Positions 52,316-61,649 of a stretch of DNA of 64,000 nt are shown here, one piece after another. Numbering within the stretch: the stretch's first letter is position 1; each line of letters begins with the position of its first letter. The notes under the pieces are model-generated. The model was not told the origin of the DNA, did no database searches, and saw only the letters and a program-made list of their open reading frames with translations. Position numbers and translations under genes: made by a program. Source of the DNA: Collinsella sp. AF08-23 (lineage in GTDB: Bacteria > Actinomycetota > Coriobacteriia > Coriobacteriales > Coriobacteriaceae); the NCBI RefSeq assembly GCF_003479805.1, contig NZ_QUHV01000003.1, positions 1 to 64,000 of the forward strand, written 5' to 3'.

Positions 52316-52993
52316 ATGGAACCTAGGGGTCTCATCTTCTTCGACATCGATGGAACGCTCACGCGCGGTGTGAATTCGGGCATCTTCGTCGCCGAACGCC
52401 TGGGCATCGGCGATGAGATGCGCGCCGCCGAGGAGGCGTACGCACGCGGCGAGATGGATAACGCCGCGGTGTGTCGCGTGGATGCGGCGGGTTACGCCGG
52501 CCTTCGCGTTCAGGACGTCGAGGCGTGGCTTGACGGCATGCCCCTCATCGATGGTATCGCGCCCGCCCTCGCCATATGCCGCGACGCGGGCCTCGAGCCA
52601 TATCTGGCTTCCTGCACCTGGTCCTATATCGGGGCGTATCTGGCGCGGCGCTTCGGTTTCTCCGGGTGGTGCGGACCAGAGCTCGAGGTGGTCGACGGCG
52701 TGTTCACGGGCGAAGTGGCGCGCGATGCCGACGAGTTTGCAAAACCGGCGTTCGCACGGGACCGTGCCCGCGCGCTCGGCGTCGATGTGGCCGCGTGCAT
52801 GGCGGTGGGGGACAGTCGCTCCGATATGCCGCTGTTCGGGGTTGTGGGCGCCTCGCTCGCGATCAACGCCTCCGCCGAGGCATGCGCCGCCGCCACTGCC
52901 GCATGGGAAGGCGACGACCTCGCCGACGCGGTTCGTCATCTCCTGCGCGAGGCGGGCCCACTGGGTCGCGGTGCGGACGTCGTCGGGAAGTAG
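52316..52993 (+). CDS. HAD-IB (SerB-like) phosphatase
   Basis: This 225-residue haloacid-dehalogenase hydrolase has motif I FFDIDGTLTRG (about 8-18), a motif II serine in LASCTWSYIG, Lys in the EFAKPAFARDRA region, and motif III VGDSRSDMPLF (about 163-173). It resembles HAD-IB enzymes such as phosphoserine phosphatase. With serA and serC a few kilobases away it is a candidate for the missing third step of serine synthesis, but this is inference. GGGAGG precedes the ATG by eight bases. Confidence 0.78.
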   Translation: MEPRGLIFFDIDGTLTRGVNSGIFVAERLGIGDEMRAAEEAYARGEMDNAAVCRVDAAGYAGLRVQDVEAWLDGMPLIDGIAPALAICRDAGLEPYLASCTWSYIGAYLARRFGFSGWCGPELEVVDGVFTGEVARDADEFAKPAFARDRARALGVDVAACMAVGDSRSDMPLFGVVGASLAINASAEACAAATAAWEGDDLADAVRHLLREAGPLGRGADVVGK

Positions 52994-53083
52994 CCGTTCA
53001 CGCTCCTCTCATGCCGCGCGATACGGGCGGGCGCCGTCCGTCGGCCCAATGCCCCGCCGGTGCACGATATTCGAGGGGCGTTC

Positions 53084-53851
53084 CTACCTCGCGTGCGCGG
53101 TGATCGCACCGTGCAGCCAGGTGGCGCACCCGGCGACGTTCCCGTCGTAGTATGCGGTGGAGCGCTCGTCGGCGACGTACATCTCGGTCAGGCCGCGATG
53201 CGCTTCGGGCGTGTAGAAGTTCCAGGTGAATCCGAGCCACTCGCGGTGCATGGAGCAGATGCGCTCGCCTTCTTCGCCCGTCGGGTCGGCGCCCGCGGTC
53301 ACGGCGGCCTCGAGCGCCTCGTTGATGGCCCGTCCCAACTCCTGGAAGCGCTCGAATTCCCCCTCGCTCAGGTTGAGCATCTTGCGGTTCGCCTCGTCTG
53401 CCGCGGCGTCTCCCCAGCGCTCGCGAACCTCCTTGCCGTGCTCGCGCTCGTTGTCCTCGATGAGGCCCCGCTTCATGCCCTCGAATTTGGCCTTGTCACT
53501 CATGGGCGTTCCTTTCTCGATGTGTTCGATGGTGGTTTCGACGGTTCGGATGAGCGCCTCGAGGCGCGCATGCTCCGTCTTGAGCGTTTCGAGATGATGG
53601 GCGAGCGCGTGGCGGCGCTCATCTTCGGTGGCGCTCAGGGCGCGTGGGATCTCGGCCGTGCCTACGCCCATGTGGCGCAAGAGCAGGATCTCCTGCAGGC
53701 GGTCGATGTCCGCCGGCGTGTAGCGGCGGTACCCGTTGGGGCCCCTCGTGGGCTTCAGCAGCCCCTCTTCCTCGTAGAAACCCAAGGTGCGGGTCGATAC
53801 TCCCGCGATCTTGGAGACCTCTCCGATGCCGTATGTTTCCCGTAAGTCCAT
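53084..53851 (-). CDS. MerR-family regulator with TipAS drug-binding domain
   Basis: This 255-residue transcription activator has an N-terminal MerR domain (YGIGEVSKIAGVSTRTLGFY, about 7-26; GYRRYTPADIDRL), a coiled-coil dimer helix (about 77-115), and a C-terminal TipAS domain ending EMYVADERSTAYYDGNVAGC. TipAS domains bind peptide antibiotics. GAGGAGG lies six bases before the ATG at 53851; the frame continues much further upstream but without coding features. It is probably autoregulated through the promoter at 53880. Confidence 0.9.
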   Translation of the reverse strand: MDLRETYGIGEVSKIAGVSTRTLGFYEEEGLLKPTRGPNGYRRYTPADIDRLQEILLLRHMGVGTAEIPRALSATEDERRHALAHHLETLKTEHARLEALIRTVETTIEHIEKGTPMSDKAKFEGMKRGLIEDNEREHGKEVRERWGDAAADEANRKMLNLSEGEFERFQELGRAINEALEAAVTAGADPTGEEGERICSMHREWLGFTWNFYTPEAHRGLTEMYVADERSTAYYDGNVAGCATWLHGAITAHAR

Positions 53852-53879
53852 GTCGGCCTCCTCGACGTCGATCGTCCGT

Positions 53880-53910
53880 AGAATAAACCTTTCCGCAACG
53901 TTAAGGTCAA
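53880..53910 (-). promoter_or_regulatory. MerR-type promoter with 19-base spacer
   Basis: On the minus strand, -35 TTGACC (53905-53910) and -10 TATTCT (53880-53885) are separated by 19 bases. The spacer holds the inverted repeat ACCTT...AAAGGT. The long spacer with a dyad between the hexamers is the classic MerR-activated arrangement. Confidence 0.85.
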
Positions 53911-54016
53911 GGACGGGCTTGGTCGGCATTTCGCCGTCGATTGATACAATCGGAACACATAGATGTAAACAAATGCGACGCCCGCTCGCGCGACGGGGCG
54001 CCAAAGGGGGGTATTG

Positions 54017-54607
54017 ATGCACGGCGACCTGTATCTTGTCCGACACGGCAAGACCATGTTCAACGAGAAGCGAGTGATCCAAGGTTGGTGCGATGCGCCT
54101 CTCACGCTCGAGGGCGAGGAGCAGGCGGAGCGCATCGGCAGGTATTTCGAGCGCGAGGGAATCACGTTTGACCATGCGTACACTTCCACGCTGACCCGCA
54201 CACAGCAGACTATCGAGCGCATCGTGGATATGAGCTATGAGCGCGTCGAGGACCTGCGTGAATGGGGGTTCGGCGCGTTCGAGGGGGAGCGCGTGAGCCT
54301 TATGCCGCCGTTCCCGTGGGGCGATTTCTATGTCCCCTTCGGTGGTGAGGCGCAGGTGGACGTGCGCCGTCGTGTGAGCGATGCGCTTGCGCAAATCATG
54401 GCGCGTCCCGGCCATGAGCGCGTGTTGGCGGTGAGCCACGGGTCGGCATGTCGCGAGTTCCTGACCCGATGGGTGCCCGACGGCGGGTTCGATCATGGGA
54501 AGGTGCCCGGCAACTGCAGCATCATGCATTTTGCGTTCAGCGAGGGGATGTTCGAGCTGATTGAGGTCATCGAGCAGGATCGGTTGAGGGTGCTGCTCGG
54601 GGAGTAG
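54017..54607 (+). CDS. Histidine phosphatase superfamily protein
   Basis: This 196-residue enzyme of the phosphoglycerate-mutase-like family begins MHGDLYLVRHGKTMFNEK, with the RHG motif at about residues 9-11. The second catalytic His is in LAVSHGSACREFL (about 138-150), and the Glu-bearing block is LREWGFGAFEGE. The substrate is unknown. AAAGGGGGG precedes the ATG. It is divergent from the MerR gene. Confidence 0.85.
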   Translation: MHGDLYLVRHGKTMFNEKRVIQGWCDAPLTLEGEEQAERIGRYFEREGITFDHAYTSTLTRTQQTIERIVDMSYERVEDLREWGFGAFEGERVSLMPPFPWGDFYVPFGGEAQVDVRRRVSDALAQIMARPGHERVLAVSHGSACREFLTRWVPDGGFDHGKVPGNCSIMHFAFSEGMFELIEVIEQDRLRVLLGE

Positions 54608-54683
54608 GCGCTTCGCGTCTCGGATGCGTCTTTTCGGCAGCACCGGTTGCGCGCTTTGCGCATGGGCTTTCAAGTGGCGCGCG

Positions 54684-54722
54684 GCAAGACCGCCCGGCTT
54701 CCATGGAACCGGGCGGTCTTGC
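54684..54722. terminator. Terminator after the histidine phosphatase gene
   Basis: GCAAGACCGCCCGG and CCGGGCGGTCTTGC form a perfect 14-pair stem around CTTCCATGGAA. Confidence 0.8.
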
Positions 54723-54800
54723 ATAAAATGACATGAATCGCAGTGGTGAATGAATAAGTTCTAAGGCCGAGGGCTTGGCGCCCCATACGATTCCGGTCAA

Positions 54801-55009
54801 GTGGTCAAAATGCCCTGTTTGTGCGCTGAACCTCAAGAAGCCTCAAGACAAAACCCCAGGATTGCGCGATCTCCGGGTCGTGCTCGCGCAGGCGATCGCC
54901 GGTCTGGTTCATTAGATGAGAGCAAAGCCCCAGGATTCACATGTGCGGCCGAGTATGCATCGCTGGAAACGAGGTCATGTTGGCGCACAACTAGGGTATT
55001 TTGACCATC
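54801..55009. repeat. 209-base element bounded by imperfect inverted repeats
   Basis: GTGGTCAAAATGCCCTGTTT (54801-54820) followed by GTGCGC matches the reverse complement of 54983-55009 with a few changes. Inside, CCCCAGGATT occurs twice (about 54855 and 54930). No coding frame is credible. It fills most of the gap 54723-55053. Confidence 0.55.
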
Positions 55010-55053
55010 ATCGTGAAAATGCACGGAACCAAGGGCCGGAAAGCGGCTTTGAG

Positions 55054-56295
55054 CTACTTCGCGATGCGGTGGATGAACAGGCCGCTGCGCAGTTTGGGTT
55101 CGAACCAGGTCGATTTGGGCGGCATGACCTCGCCGGCGTCCGCGATGGTGAGCAGCTGGTCGATGCCGGTGGCGCACAGCGTGAACGCTATGCCGTTCTT
55201 GCCCGCCCGGGCCTCAAGCTCATCGGTTCCGCGAATGCCGCCCACGAATGAGATGCGGGGGTCGGTACGAGGATCGTCGATGCCCAAAATGGGCGCGAGG
55301 ATGTGGTCCTGCAGGATGGAGACGTCGAGGGAGGCGACGGCGCTCACGGCGTCGCGCATGTCCCCGTGCAGCTCATACCAGGTGCCGTCGGTGAACATGC
55401 CGAACACCCCGCGCTCGCTCGGCTCGACCGGCCCCGTTGCCTCGATGATTCCAAAGCCCGTGCCGCTCAGAGCCTCGAGCAACTCGTGTGTATCGAGGCC
55501 GTTGCGGTCGGCGACCACGCGATTGTACGGCAGGATGGTGAGCTGGCTAGCCGGGAACAGGACGGAGAGGAAGTAATTGAAGGGTTCTTTACCGGTGTAC
55601 GTGCCCTCCGCCTTGGCCTGCTCGCGCATGCGCTGGGCAACTTTCACCGCGCTTGCGGCGCGATGGTGGCCGTCGGCGATGTAGGCGCATGGAATCTGGC
55701 CGAGCATGGCGTGGAGCGCATCCACGGCGTCGCGACGCGCGACCTCCCACACGGTCTGGCGCACCCCGGCCTCGTCGGTGAAATCGTACAGGGGCGTTGA
55801 GGTTTTGGCGGCGCCCACGATCATGTTCAGCACGGGCTGGTCGCGGTAGGTGAGGAAGATGGGCCCAGTTTGGCAGCCGAGGGCCTCGATGTGCTCGATA
55901 CGATCGCGCTCCTTGTCTTCGCGCGTGAGCTCGTGGCGTTTGATGACGCCCTGCTCGTAATCGTCGACGGCGCAAACGCATGCGATGCCGGTTTGGACGC
56001 GGCCCTCCCAGGCGAGTTGGTAGATGTAGTACGCCAGGTTCTTGTCCTCGACGAACGTCCCGTCCTCGATGCGCTCGCGCAGCAGCTCCGCCCCGCGCGC
56101 GTAGACCTCGGGGGCGTACATGTCGTGTTCAGGGTCGAATTGCGTTTCGGGGCGGTCGATGTTCAGGAACGACAGGGGGTGTCCCGCCACATACGCCGCC
56201 GCCTCGGCGCGGTCGAACACGTCATACGGCAGCGCGGCGACCTCCGCCGCATGCTCGGGAACGGGGCGGATGCAGGGAAATGGGAGGGCCTTCAT
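55054..56295 (-). CDS. DUF1015 family protein linked to serine synthesis genes
   Basis: This 413-residue protein has the family opening FPCIRPVPEHAAEVAALPYD, IEHIEALGCQTGPIFLTY (about 134-151), and ADGHHRAASA (about 211-220). The DGHHR motif recalls ParB/sulfiredoxin-fold serine kinases. It lies 95 bases after serA on the same strand, with its own AAAGGAGG. A role in serine or phosphoserine handling is possible by context, but no activity is shown. Confidence 0.8.
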   Translation of the reverse strand: MKALPFPCIRPVPEHAAEVAALPYDVFDRAEAAAYVAGHPLSFLNIDRPETQFDPEHDMYAPEVYARGAELLRERIEDGTFVEDKNLAYYIYQLAWEGRVQTGIACVCAVDDYEQGVIKRHELTREDKERDRIEHIEALGCQTGPIFLTYRDQPVLNMIVGAAKTSTPLYDFTDEAGVRQTVWEVARRDAVDALHAMLGQIPCAYIADGHHRAASAVKVAQRMREQAKAEGTYTGKEPFNYFLSVLFPASQLTILPYNRVVADRNGLDTHELLEALSGTGFGIIEATGPVEPSERGVFGMFTDGTWYELHGDMRDAVSAVASLDVSILQDHILAPILGIDDPRTDPRISFVGGIRGTDELEARAGKNGIAFTLCATGIDQLLTIADAGEVMPPKSTWFEPKLRSGLFIHRIAK

Positions 56296-56350
56296 GGGGC
56301 CTCCTTTCAGATGACGAGGCGTGACTGCCCACTATTGTACGCGCCCGGCG

Positions 56351-56391
56351 GGCTCGACGGCGGCCGCTCTAAGCGGGGGCGCCGTCGAGCC
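56351..56391 (-). terminator. Hairpin at the serA stop codon
   Basis: GGCTCGACGGCG and CGCCGTCGAGCC form a 12-pair stem ending at the serA stop. It separates serA from the DUF1015 gene and may reduce read-through; no T-run is seen. Confidence 0.6.
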
Positions 56392-57554
56392 TACTTGATC
56401 ACGCGGACGCGGTACATGCCGGAGATGTCCTTGAGGGCATCGATGGTTACGCTGTCGAGGTGCTCATCGGTGTCGAACATCGTGTAGGCGTTCTCGCCGG
56501 CACTCTCGTTGACCATGCGCTGCACGTTGGCGTTGTCCTTCGCGAGAATGGCGGTGATTTGGCCGATCATGTTCGGGACGTTGGCGTGCAGGCATGCGAT
56601 GCGGCTCGCCGCGCGGGCCTTTCCCATGGAGCAGGACGGGTAGTTCACCGAATGCGCGATGTTGCCGTTTTCCAGGTAGTCCTTGAGCTCCGAAATCGCC
56701 ATGTCGGCGCAATTTGCCTCCGCCTCGGCGGTGCCGGCGCCGGAGTGCGTGGTAATGAAGGTGCGGGGCATCTTCACCGTTTTGGGCGTGGCGAAGTCGC
56801 AGGCGAACCAGGCGAGCTTCCCGGATTCGAGCGCCGCGGCGACTGCGTCCTCGTCGATAATGGTCTCGCGGGCGAAGTTGATGAGCACGGCGCCTGGGGC
56901 GAGCAGGGCGAGTTGCTCGGTGGAGATCATGCCAATGGTGTCTGCCTTGGACGGCACGTGCAAGGTGAGATAGTCGCAGCCGCGACAGAGGTCCTCGAGC
57001 GTGCCCACGCGCTGGACTTCGCGGTTTAAGGCCCACGCGTGCTCGACGGAGATGAACGGGTCGTAGCCGTAGACGTCCATGCCGAGCTCGACGCAGGCAT
57101 TGGCGACCTTGGACCCCACGTTGCCGAGGCCCACGACGCCGATGCGCTTGCCGCGTACCTCGCGCCCGACAAACGCCTTTTTCGCCTTTTCGGCATCGAC
57201 CATGATGTTGGGATCCTCGGCGTTGTCACGCACCCACTGCATGGCCTGCACGATGCCGCGACTCGACATGATCATCATGGCAATGACGATTTCCTTGACG
57301 GCGTTTGAGTTGGCACCAGGGGAGTTGAACACCACCACGCCGCGGCGCGCGTACTCCTCGACGGGGATGTTGTTCACGCCCGCGCCGCAGCGACCGATGG
57401 CACGGATACCCTCGGGCAGCTCGTAGCCATGCAGGTCGGTGGAACGCATGAGGATCGCGTCGGCGTCCTTGGCGTCCTCGACGAATTCGTATCCCGCGCC
57501 GAAGTCGACGCTGCCGTCCTTGGTGATGTCGTCGATGGTTTTGATGTATCTCAT
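56391..57554 (-). CDS. serA: D-3-phosphoglycerate dehydrogenase
   Basis: SerA oxidises 3-phosphoglycerate, the first step of serine synthesis. The 387-residue protein has the NAD motif IGVVGLGNVGSKVANA (about 138-153), the catalytic region TLHVPSKADTIGM, INFARETIID with Arg, and His in FITTHSGAGTAEAEANCADM. A C-terminal ACT-type domain (about 315-387) suggests feedback control by serine. The start is placed at MRYIKTIDDITKDG. It lies after serC on the same strand, separated by a repeat element. Confidence 0.93.
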   Translation of the reverse strand: MRYIKTIDDITKDGSVDFGAGYEFVEDAKDADAILMRSTDLHGYELPEGIRAIGRCGAGVNNIPVEEYARRGVVVFNSPGANSNAVKEIVIAMMIMSSRGIVQAMQWVRDNAEDPNIMVDAEKAKKAFVGREVRGKRIGVVGLGNVGSKVANACVELGMDVYGYDPFISVEHAWALNREVQRVGTLEDLCRGCDYLTLHVPSKADTIGMISTEQLALLAPGAVLINFARETIIDEDAVAAALESGKLAWFACDFATPKTVKMPRTFITTHSGAGTAEAEANCADMAISELKDYLENGNIAHSVNYPSCSMGKARAASRIACLHANVPNMIGQITAILAKDNANVQRMVNESAGENAYTMFDTDEHLDSVTIDALKDISGMYRVRVIK

Positions 57555-57597
57555 GAATGCCTCACATTCCCGCTGACCGGTCCTTGCGAGGCCCGGT

Positions 57598-57660
57598 GCT
57601 CGGACAGTCTTGCTGGTGCGCATGACGCGTTTCGCGGCCTTCGGCTCGTGCGGAACTCGC
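57598..57660. repeat. Composite palindromic element, copy C (degenerate)
   Basis: The core shared with copies A and B is present: GCTCGGACAGTCTTGC (57598-57613) and CGTGCGGAACTCGC (57647-57660), with GGCCTTCGG between. The inner and outer arms are poorly matched, so it looks decayed. It lies in the 178-base serC-serA gap. Confidence 0.65.
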
Positions 57661-57732
57661 GGCGGACCTCACGGGAGCCGGCCTGACGTTCCACACGCGA
57701 TGCGGTGGCGCAATGGGAGAGGGGCGGTGCCC

Positions 57733-58842
57733 CTAGATAGATCGCGACGGCAATTTCCTCTCGAATTCCTTCATGCACGTCACGAGGGCCCCCACGGAGT
57801 CCATGGTCACCGCGTTGTAGATGCTGGCGCGCATGCCGCCCACCAGGCGGTGTCCCTTCACGCCCTCGATGCCCCGTTCGCGCGCGAAGGAGATGAAGGC
57901 GGCGTCGAGGTCTACGTCGTTGGTGCGGAAGGTGACGTTGCAGATGGAGCGGCTGTCGCGTTGGGCCGTGCCGTGGAAGAGCTCGCTTTCATCGAGCATG
58001 TGGTAGAGGAGCTCTGCCTTGGCGCGGTTGCGCTGTGCCATGGCGACGAGCCCGTCGGTCTCCTCGATCCAGCGGAAGACCTTGCCGCATAGGTAGATGC
58101 CGAAGGTGTTGGGCGTGTTATACATGGAGCCTTTACTCGCCTGCAGCTTGTAACCCATGTAGGTGGGGCAGATGTCGGTGCGCGCGGGGCCGCCTTCGAT
58201 GAGGTCCTCGCGAACGATCACCACGGTCACGCCGGAGGGGCCGGCGTTCTTTTGGGCACCGGCGTAGATGAGGCCGTAGCGCTCGATGTCGAGCGGCATG
58301 GACAGGAAGCAGCTCGAGACGTCAGCCACGAGGGGCGTCGACCCGCAGTCGGGCAGCTCGTGGAACTGCGTGCCGAAGATCGTGTTGTTCTGGCAGATGT
58401 GGACGTAGTCGAGGTCGCCCGCGGCGGCGCGTTCCTTTACGGGTGTGAGGTCGGGGATGCGGTCGAAGTTCGTGTCCTCGCTGCTGGCGAGAACCTCTGC
58501 CTGGCCGTACTTGCATCCTTCCTTCCAGGCGAGTTTGGAGAAGTTACCGCTCACGACGTAGCCCGCATGGCCACGGCGCATGAGGTTCAGCGGTACGCCC
58601 GCGAACTGCAGGGTCGCGCCGCCCTGCAGGAACAGCACACGGTAGTTCGAGGGGATGGCGAGCAGTCGGCGCAGGGTCGCCTCGGCTTCGTCGATGACGG
58701 CCTGATAGACGGGGGAGCGGTGGCTCATCTCGAGCACAGACATGCCGCTGCCCGCGAAGTCGAGCAGCTCGGATTGAGCTTCGCGCAGCACGCGCTCGGG
58801 GAGCGCGGCGGGACCGGCGGAGAAGTTGTGCACGCGTGCCAT
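57733..58842 (-). CDS. serC: Phosphoserine aminotransferase
   Basis: SerC makes 3-phosphoserine from 3-phosphohydroxypyruvate and glutamate with PLP. The 369-residue protein begins MARVHNFSAGPAALPERVL and has FLQGGATLQFAGVPLNL (about 71-87), the PLP-lysine region YGLIYAGAQKNAGPSGVTVV (about 189-208), and the C-terminal GHRLVGGMRASIYNA. AAAGGA lies before the ATG. It leads the serC-serA-DUF1015 group. Confidence 0.95.
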   Translation of the reverse strand: MARVHNFSAGPAALPERVLREAQSELLDFAGSGMSVLEMSHRSPVYQAVIDEAEATLRRLLAIPSNYRVLFLQGGATLQFAGVPLNLMRRGHAGYVVSGNFSKLAWKEGCKYGQAEVLASSEDTNFDRIPDLTPVKERAAAGDLDYVHICQNNTIFGTQFHELPDCGSTPLVADVSSCFLSMPLDIERYGLIYAGAQKNAGPSGVTVVIVREDLIEGGPARTDICPTYMGYKLQASKGSMYNTPNTFGIYLCGKVFRWIEETDGLVAMAQRNRAKAELLYHMLDESELFHGTAQRDSRSICNVTFRTNDVDLDAAFISFARERGIEGVKGHRLVGGMRASIYNAVTMDSVGALVTCMKEFERKLPSRSI

Positions 58843-59024
58843 GGCTGTCCTTTGGGGAGTCGTTTGGATAATGCGATGTACTTTATCACTCTAAAGCATA
58901 CGGCGCATGGGGGCGCTTTCCATATTCAATTGTTTACACGGCCGCGACACGGGAGTTTGAGATATGCGCCTGAGGGGAATACAATAACCCTAACGTTCAA
59001 GTTGACCTTGAAGGGAAGACTGCA

Positions 59025-59894
59025 TTGGCGACGTATGTGACATCGGACGCGCACGGACATGCGCGGGCACTCGACCGCGCTTTGGAATTGGCGCAGCCTG
59101 GATCGAATGATGCCGTCTTCGTCCTGGGGGACATGGTCGATCGTGGCCCCGATCCCCTGGGCGTGGTGCGCATCGTGCGCTCTCTGCCCAATACGCACGT
59201 GCTTATGGGCAACCACGAAGCGATGCTACTCGAGACGATTCTCACGGGTGACGAGTCGGACATGATGGCGTGGCACATGAATGGCGGTTTCGTCACATCT
59301 GAGCAGCTCGACGCGCTTGCGCGCGACGCGTACGTCGATGTCATGGATTGGTTCGCGGAATTGCCGACGTTCGCGGTCGTGGAGGTTGACGATGCACGGC
59401 GCTCCGTGGCTCCCGGTGCCCGTCGCTCGCACGTGTTGTGTCACGCGGGCATCGACGCTTCACGGTTGAGGGAGTCGCTTGCCGCGATGGGCGTGACGGC
59501 CGATACGCAGGGAGGCTATGGCGGAGCCACGCCACGCAACCTACTCGATGCTATGGTTCAACAACGGGTTGACGACCTTCTGTGGATACGCCGTGAGTTC
59601 TGGTCGGAACCCACGGGACTGGTCGGTTGCGACGGACGGGGCCCCGTGGTCATTGCCGGACACACGCCCTCGGTGCTTTTGGGTCGATACGCGACGCTCA
59701 TGTGCGGTGATGGCGTGGATGAAGCCCTGCGCGGCGTGATGGTGGAGGTTGGGCCCTCGCGCGACACGGGTGGTGTGGCCGATCGCATCTGCATCGACTG
59801 TTCTGCCGCCACCGGGTATCCGAGCGGCCGCGTGGGCATTATGCGCCTCGAGGACCGCCGCGTGTGGCTCGCGGACATCGAAGAAGGGGAGTAA
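59025..59894 (+). CDS. PPP-family metallophosphoesterase
   Basis: This 289-residue protein is of the serine/threonine phosphatase and symmetrical Ap4A-hydrolase type. It has the metal motifs DAHGHARAL (about 8-16), LGDMVDRGPDPLG (about 37-49) and LMGNHEAML (about 66-74), and later His in HVLCHAGIDAS and VIAGHTPSVL. It starts at a TTG with GAAGGGAAG upstream. It may dephosphorylate proteins or hydrolyse dinucleotide polyphosphates; the choice cannot be made here. Confidence 0.82.
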   Translation: MATYVTSDAHGHARALDRALELAQPGSNDAVFVLGDMVDRGPDPLGVVRIVRSLPNTHVLMGNHEAMLLETILTGDESDMMAWHMNGGFVTSEQLDALARDAYVDVMDWFAELPTFAVVEVDDARRSVAPGARRSHVLCHAGIDASRLRESLAAMGVTADTQGGYGGATPRNLLDAMVQQRVDDLLWIRREFWSEPTGLVGCDGRGPVVIAGHTPSVLLGRYATLMCGDGVDEALRGVMVEVGPSRDTGGVADRICIDCSAATGYPSGRVGIMRLEDRRVWLADIEEGE

Positions 59895-59920
59895 CCCCTG
59901 CCGCATCGCAGCGCCGTGCA

Positions 59921-61414
59921 TCAAGAGCGGAACGGCGAACGGTTGCGCTGCGAGAGGTTTTGCCTGATGCGGTAGTACTTGATGCCGAGGAGCGTCAATA
60001 GGAGTGTCATCGACGCGAGGTAGCCTATGACCGCGCCGTCGAGGCCTATGATCCAGATGAGCGCCGTGGGTACGACAAGGGCGAACGCGAAGGTGATGAG
60101 ATAGGGTTTGGTCGCCGAGCTCTGATGACGCAGGACGGTGATGATGGCGTAGAGAAAGTCGATCGACGCGCTCACGCCTCCCGCGATGATCATGAGGTTC
60201 GCCGCCACACGGTATCGCTCGAAATCGATGCCGTACATGAAACTCATGACCGATATGCCTATCCAGCCCATGAACACGAGGGTCCCCAGGGTGAGCAGGG
60301 TGATGACGCCCAACATGGCGAGCACGATGAGGTCAAAGCGCTTGCGACGGCGTGGGTTGGACCAGATGTTCGCCAGCCTGAGCAGCTGGGGTTTATACAT
60401 AAACCCGGAGGCGAGCAGAATGCCCTGCGCGGGAAAGAAGAGCGCGTTGAAGTAGAGCTGGTTATCGTAAGAGAGCATGCCCTCCATGGCGAACTTGGGC
60501 AGGCTCTCGATGAGGTTGAAAAGGAAAACCGCGGAGAACAGCGGGAAGCAGTGGCGGAAGAGGGAACCCACCTCTCCCATATTCCACGGGCGCGACCCTT
60601 CCGTTTCGAGCAGCGCGAGGGGAATGGAGACGAGGATGAGCGAGGCGACGGCGGCGATGGCCATTCCTGCCGCCGCGACGGCGCAGCTCCTGGTGAGGAA
60701 CAGCAGGATGCAGAATGCCGCCATGGAGGCAAGGGAGCGCAGTGCCTGGCTGATGCCGGCGAGATAGAGTTTGTCCGCCTGCTGGAGACGACCCTCGTAT
60801 ACGTCGGCGAGGCCGTCGACGATCTTGTAGACGTAGACGCCCATGGACAACATGAGCATGCCGGGGCCGTAATCGCGAATGGTGCAGTACAGGAGTCCCA
60901 TCACGAGTGCGATGATCGAGGTGATCCAGCGATTGAGCTGATAAGAGGCGAAGGAGTTCTTCTCGTCGATGTCAGATACTTGGAACGTCCGCACGCCGTA
61001 GTTCGACAGGAACATGAGCAGGGTGCCGGCGGCGAACGCCATGGAGAAGCGTCCTGCCTGTTCGGTGCCGGCGAGTTGGGTGGCGACGACGGTGAGCACG
61101 GGAAAGACCATGCCCCATACGCCGATGCCGATGGTGTTCCACACGTAGTCGCGCCGTGTTTCGCCGCTTTCGTACTCTGCCTCCTGTGCGGAGAGCCCAC
61201 CGTCGTAAATCGATTCGATAAGCCGCGTCCACCAGGCATTCGCCAGGCGTGCGAGTGGACCAGGTTCGCGCGGGGAGGGTTGTTCCGCGGCTTCCGTGCG
61301 CGAGCTGCTGGGTCGTCCGCCTGCGATATACGCGCGGTTGCCATCTCCGTGACGCGTGTGGAGATCGCGGATTTTGACACGGAGGTTGTCGAGCGGATGT
61401 GAAGGCACGGGCAT
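59921..61414 (-). CDS. Flippase-type membrane protein (polysaccharide exporter/MATE superfamily)
   Basis: This 497-residue protein has a long cytoplasmic N terminus (about 1-85) and then 12-14 membrane helices, without glycosyltransferase or ATPase motifs. Composition and topology fit the Wzx/MurJ-like MOP superfamily, with the start of the membrane part at YVWNTIGIGVWGMVFPVLTV. It could flip lipid-linked polysaccharide units. It is not next to other cell-wall genes, so the substrate is open. Confidence 0.65.
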   Translation of the reverse strand: MPVPSHPLDNLRVKIRDLHTRHGDGNRAYIAGGRPSSSRTEAAEQPSPREPGPLARLANAWWTRLIESIYDGGLSAQEAEYESGETRRDYVWNTIGIGVWGMVFPVLTVVATQLAGTEQAGRFSMAFAAGTLLMFLSNYGVRTFQVSDIDEKNSFASYQLNRWITSIIALVMGLLYCTIRDYGPGMLMLSMGVYVYKIVDGLADVYEGRLQQADKLYLAGISQALRSLASMAAFCILLFLTRSCAVAAAGMAIAAVASLILVSIPLALLETEGSRPWNMGEVGSLFRHCFPLFSAVFLFNLIESLPKFAMEGMLSYDNQLYFNALFFPAQGILLASGFMYKPQLLRLANIWSNPRRRKRFDLIVLAMLGVITLLTLGTLVFMGWIGISVMSFMYGIDFERYRVAANLMIIAGGVSASIDFLYAIITVLRHQSSATKPYLITFAFALVVPTALIWIIGLDGAVIGYLASMTLLLTLLGIKYYRIRQNLSQRNRSPFRS

Positions 61415-61649
61415 TCCAATCGGTTGGGTTGCTCGGAAGTATAGCCCCTTTGTTTTCCGAAGGGCGGCGTGGACGATTTGGAAGCGGCCCGATACGGACG
61501 GAGTCGACCGGAGCGTACGGCGGTGCGTCCCGACGGGGCGTCGGTTGGGGTGAGCGGGTGAGTGGTACTATGGTCCGGCGCGCGGCGGTGCGGTTGTTCA
61601 GCACGAGGCGTATGGCTCGTCGCGCATTGGACTCATTGTCGGATATCGG

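Noticed and set aside
53852..54724. Long N-terminal extension of the MerR-family frame
   Set aside because: The extension runs through the promoter region and the opposite-strand phosphatase gene; the MerR domain starts at 53851 with a strong ribosome site.
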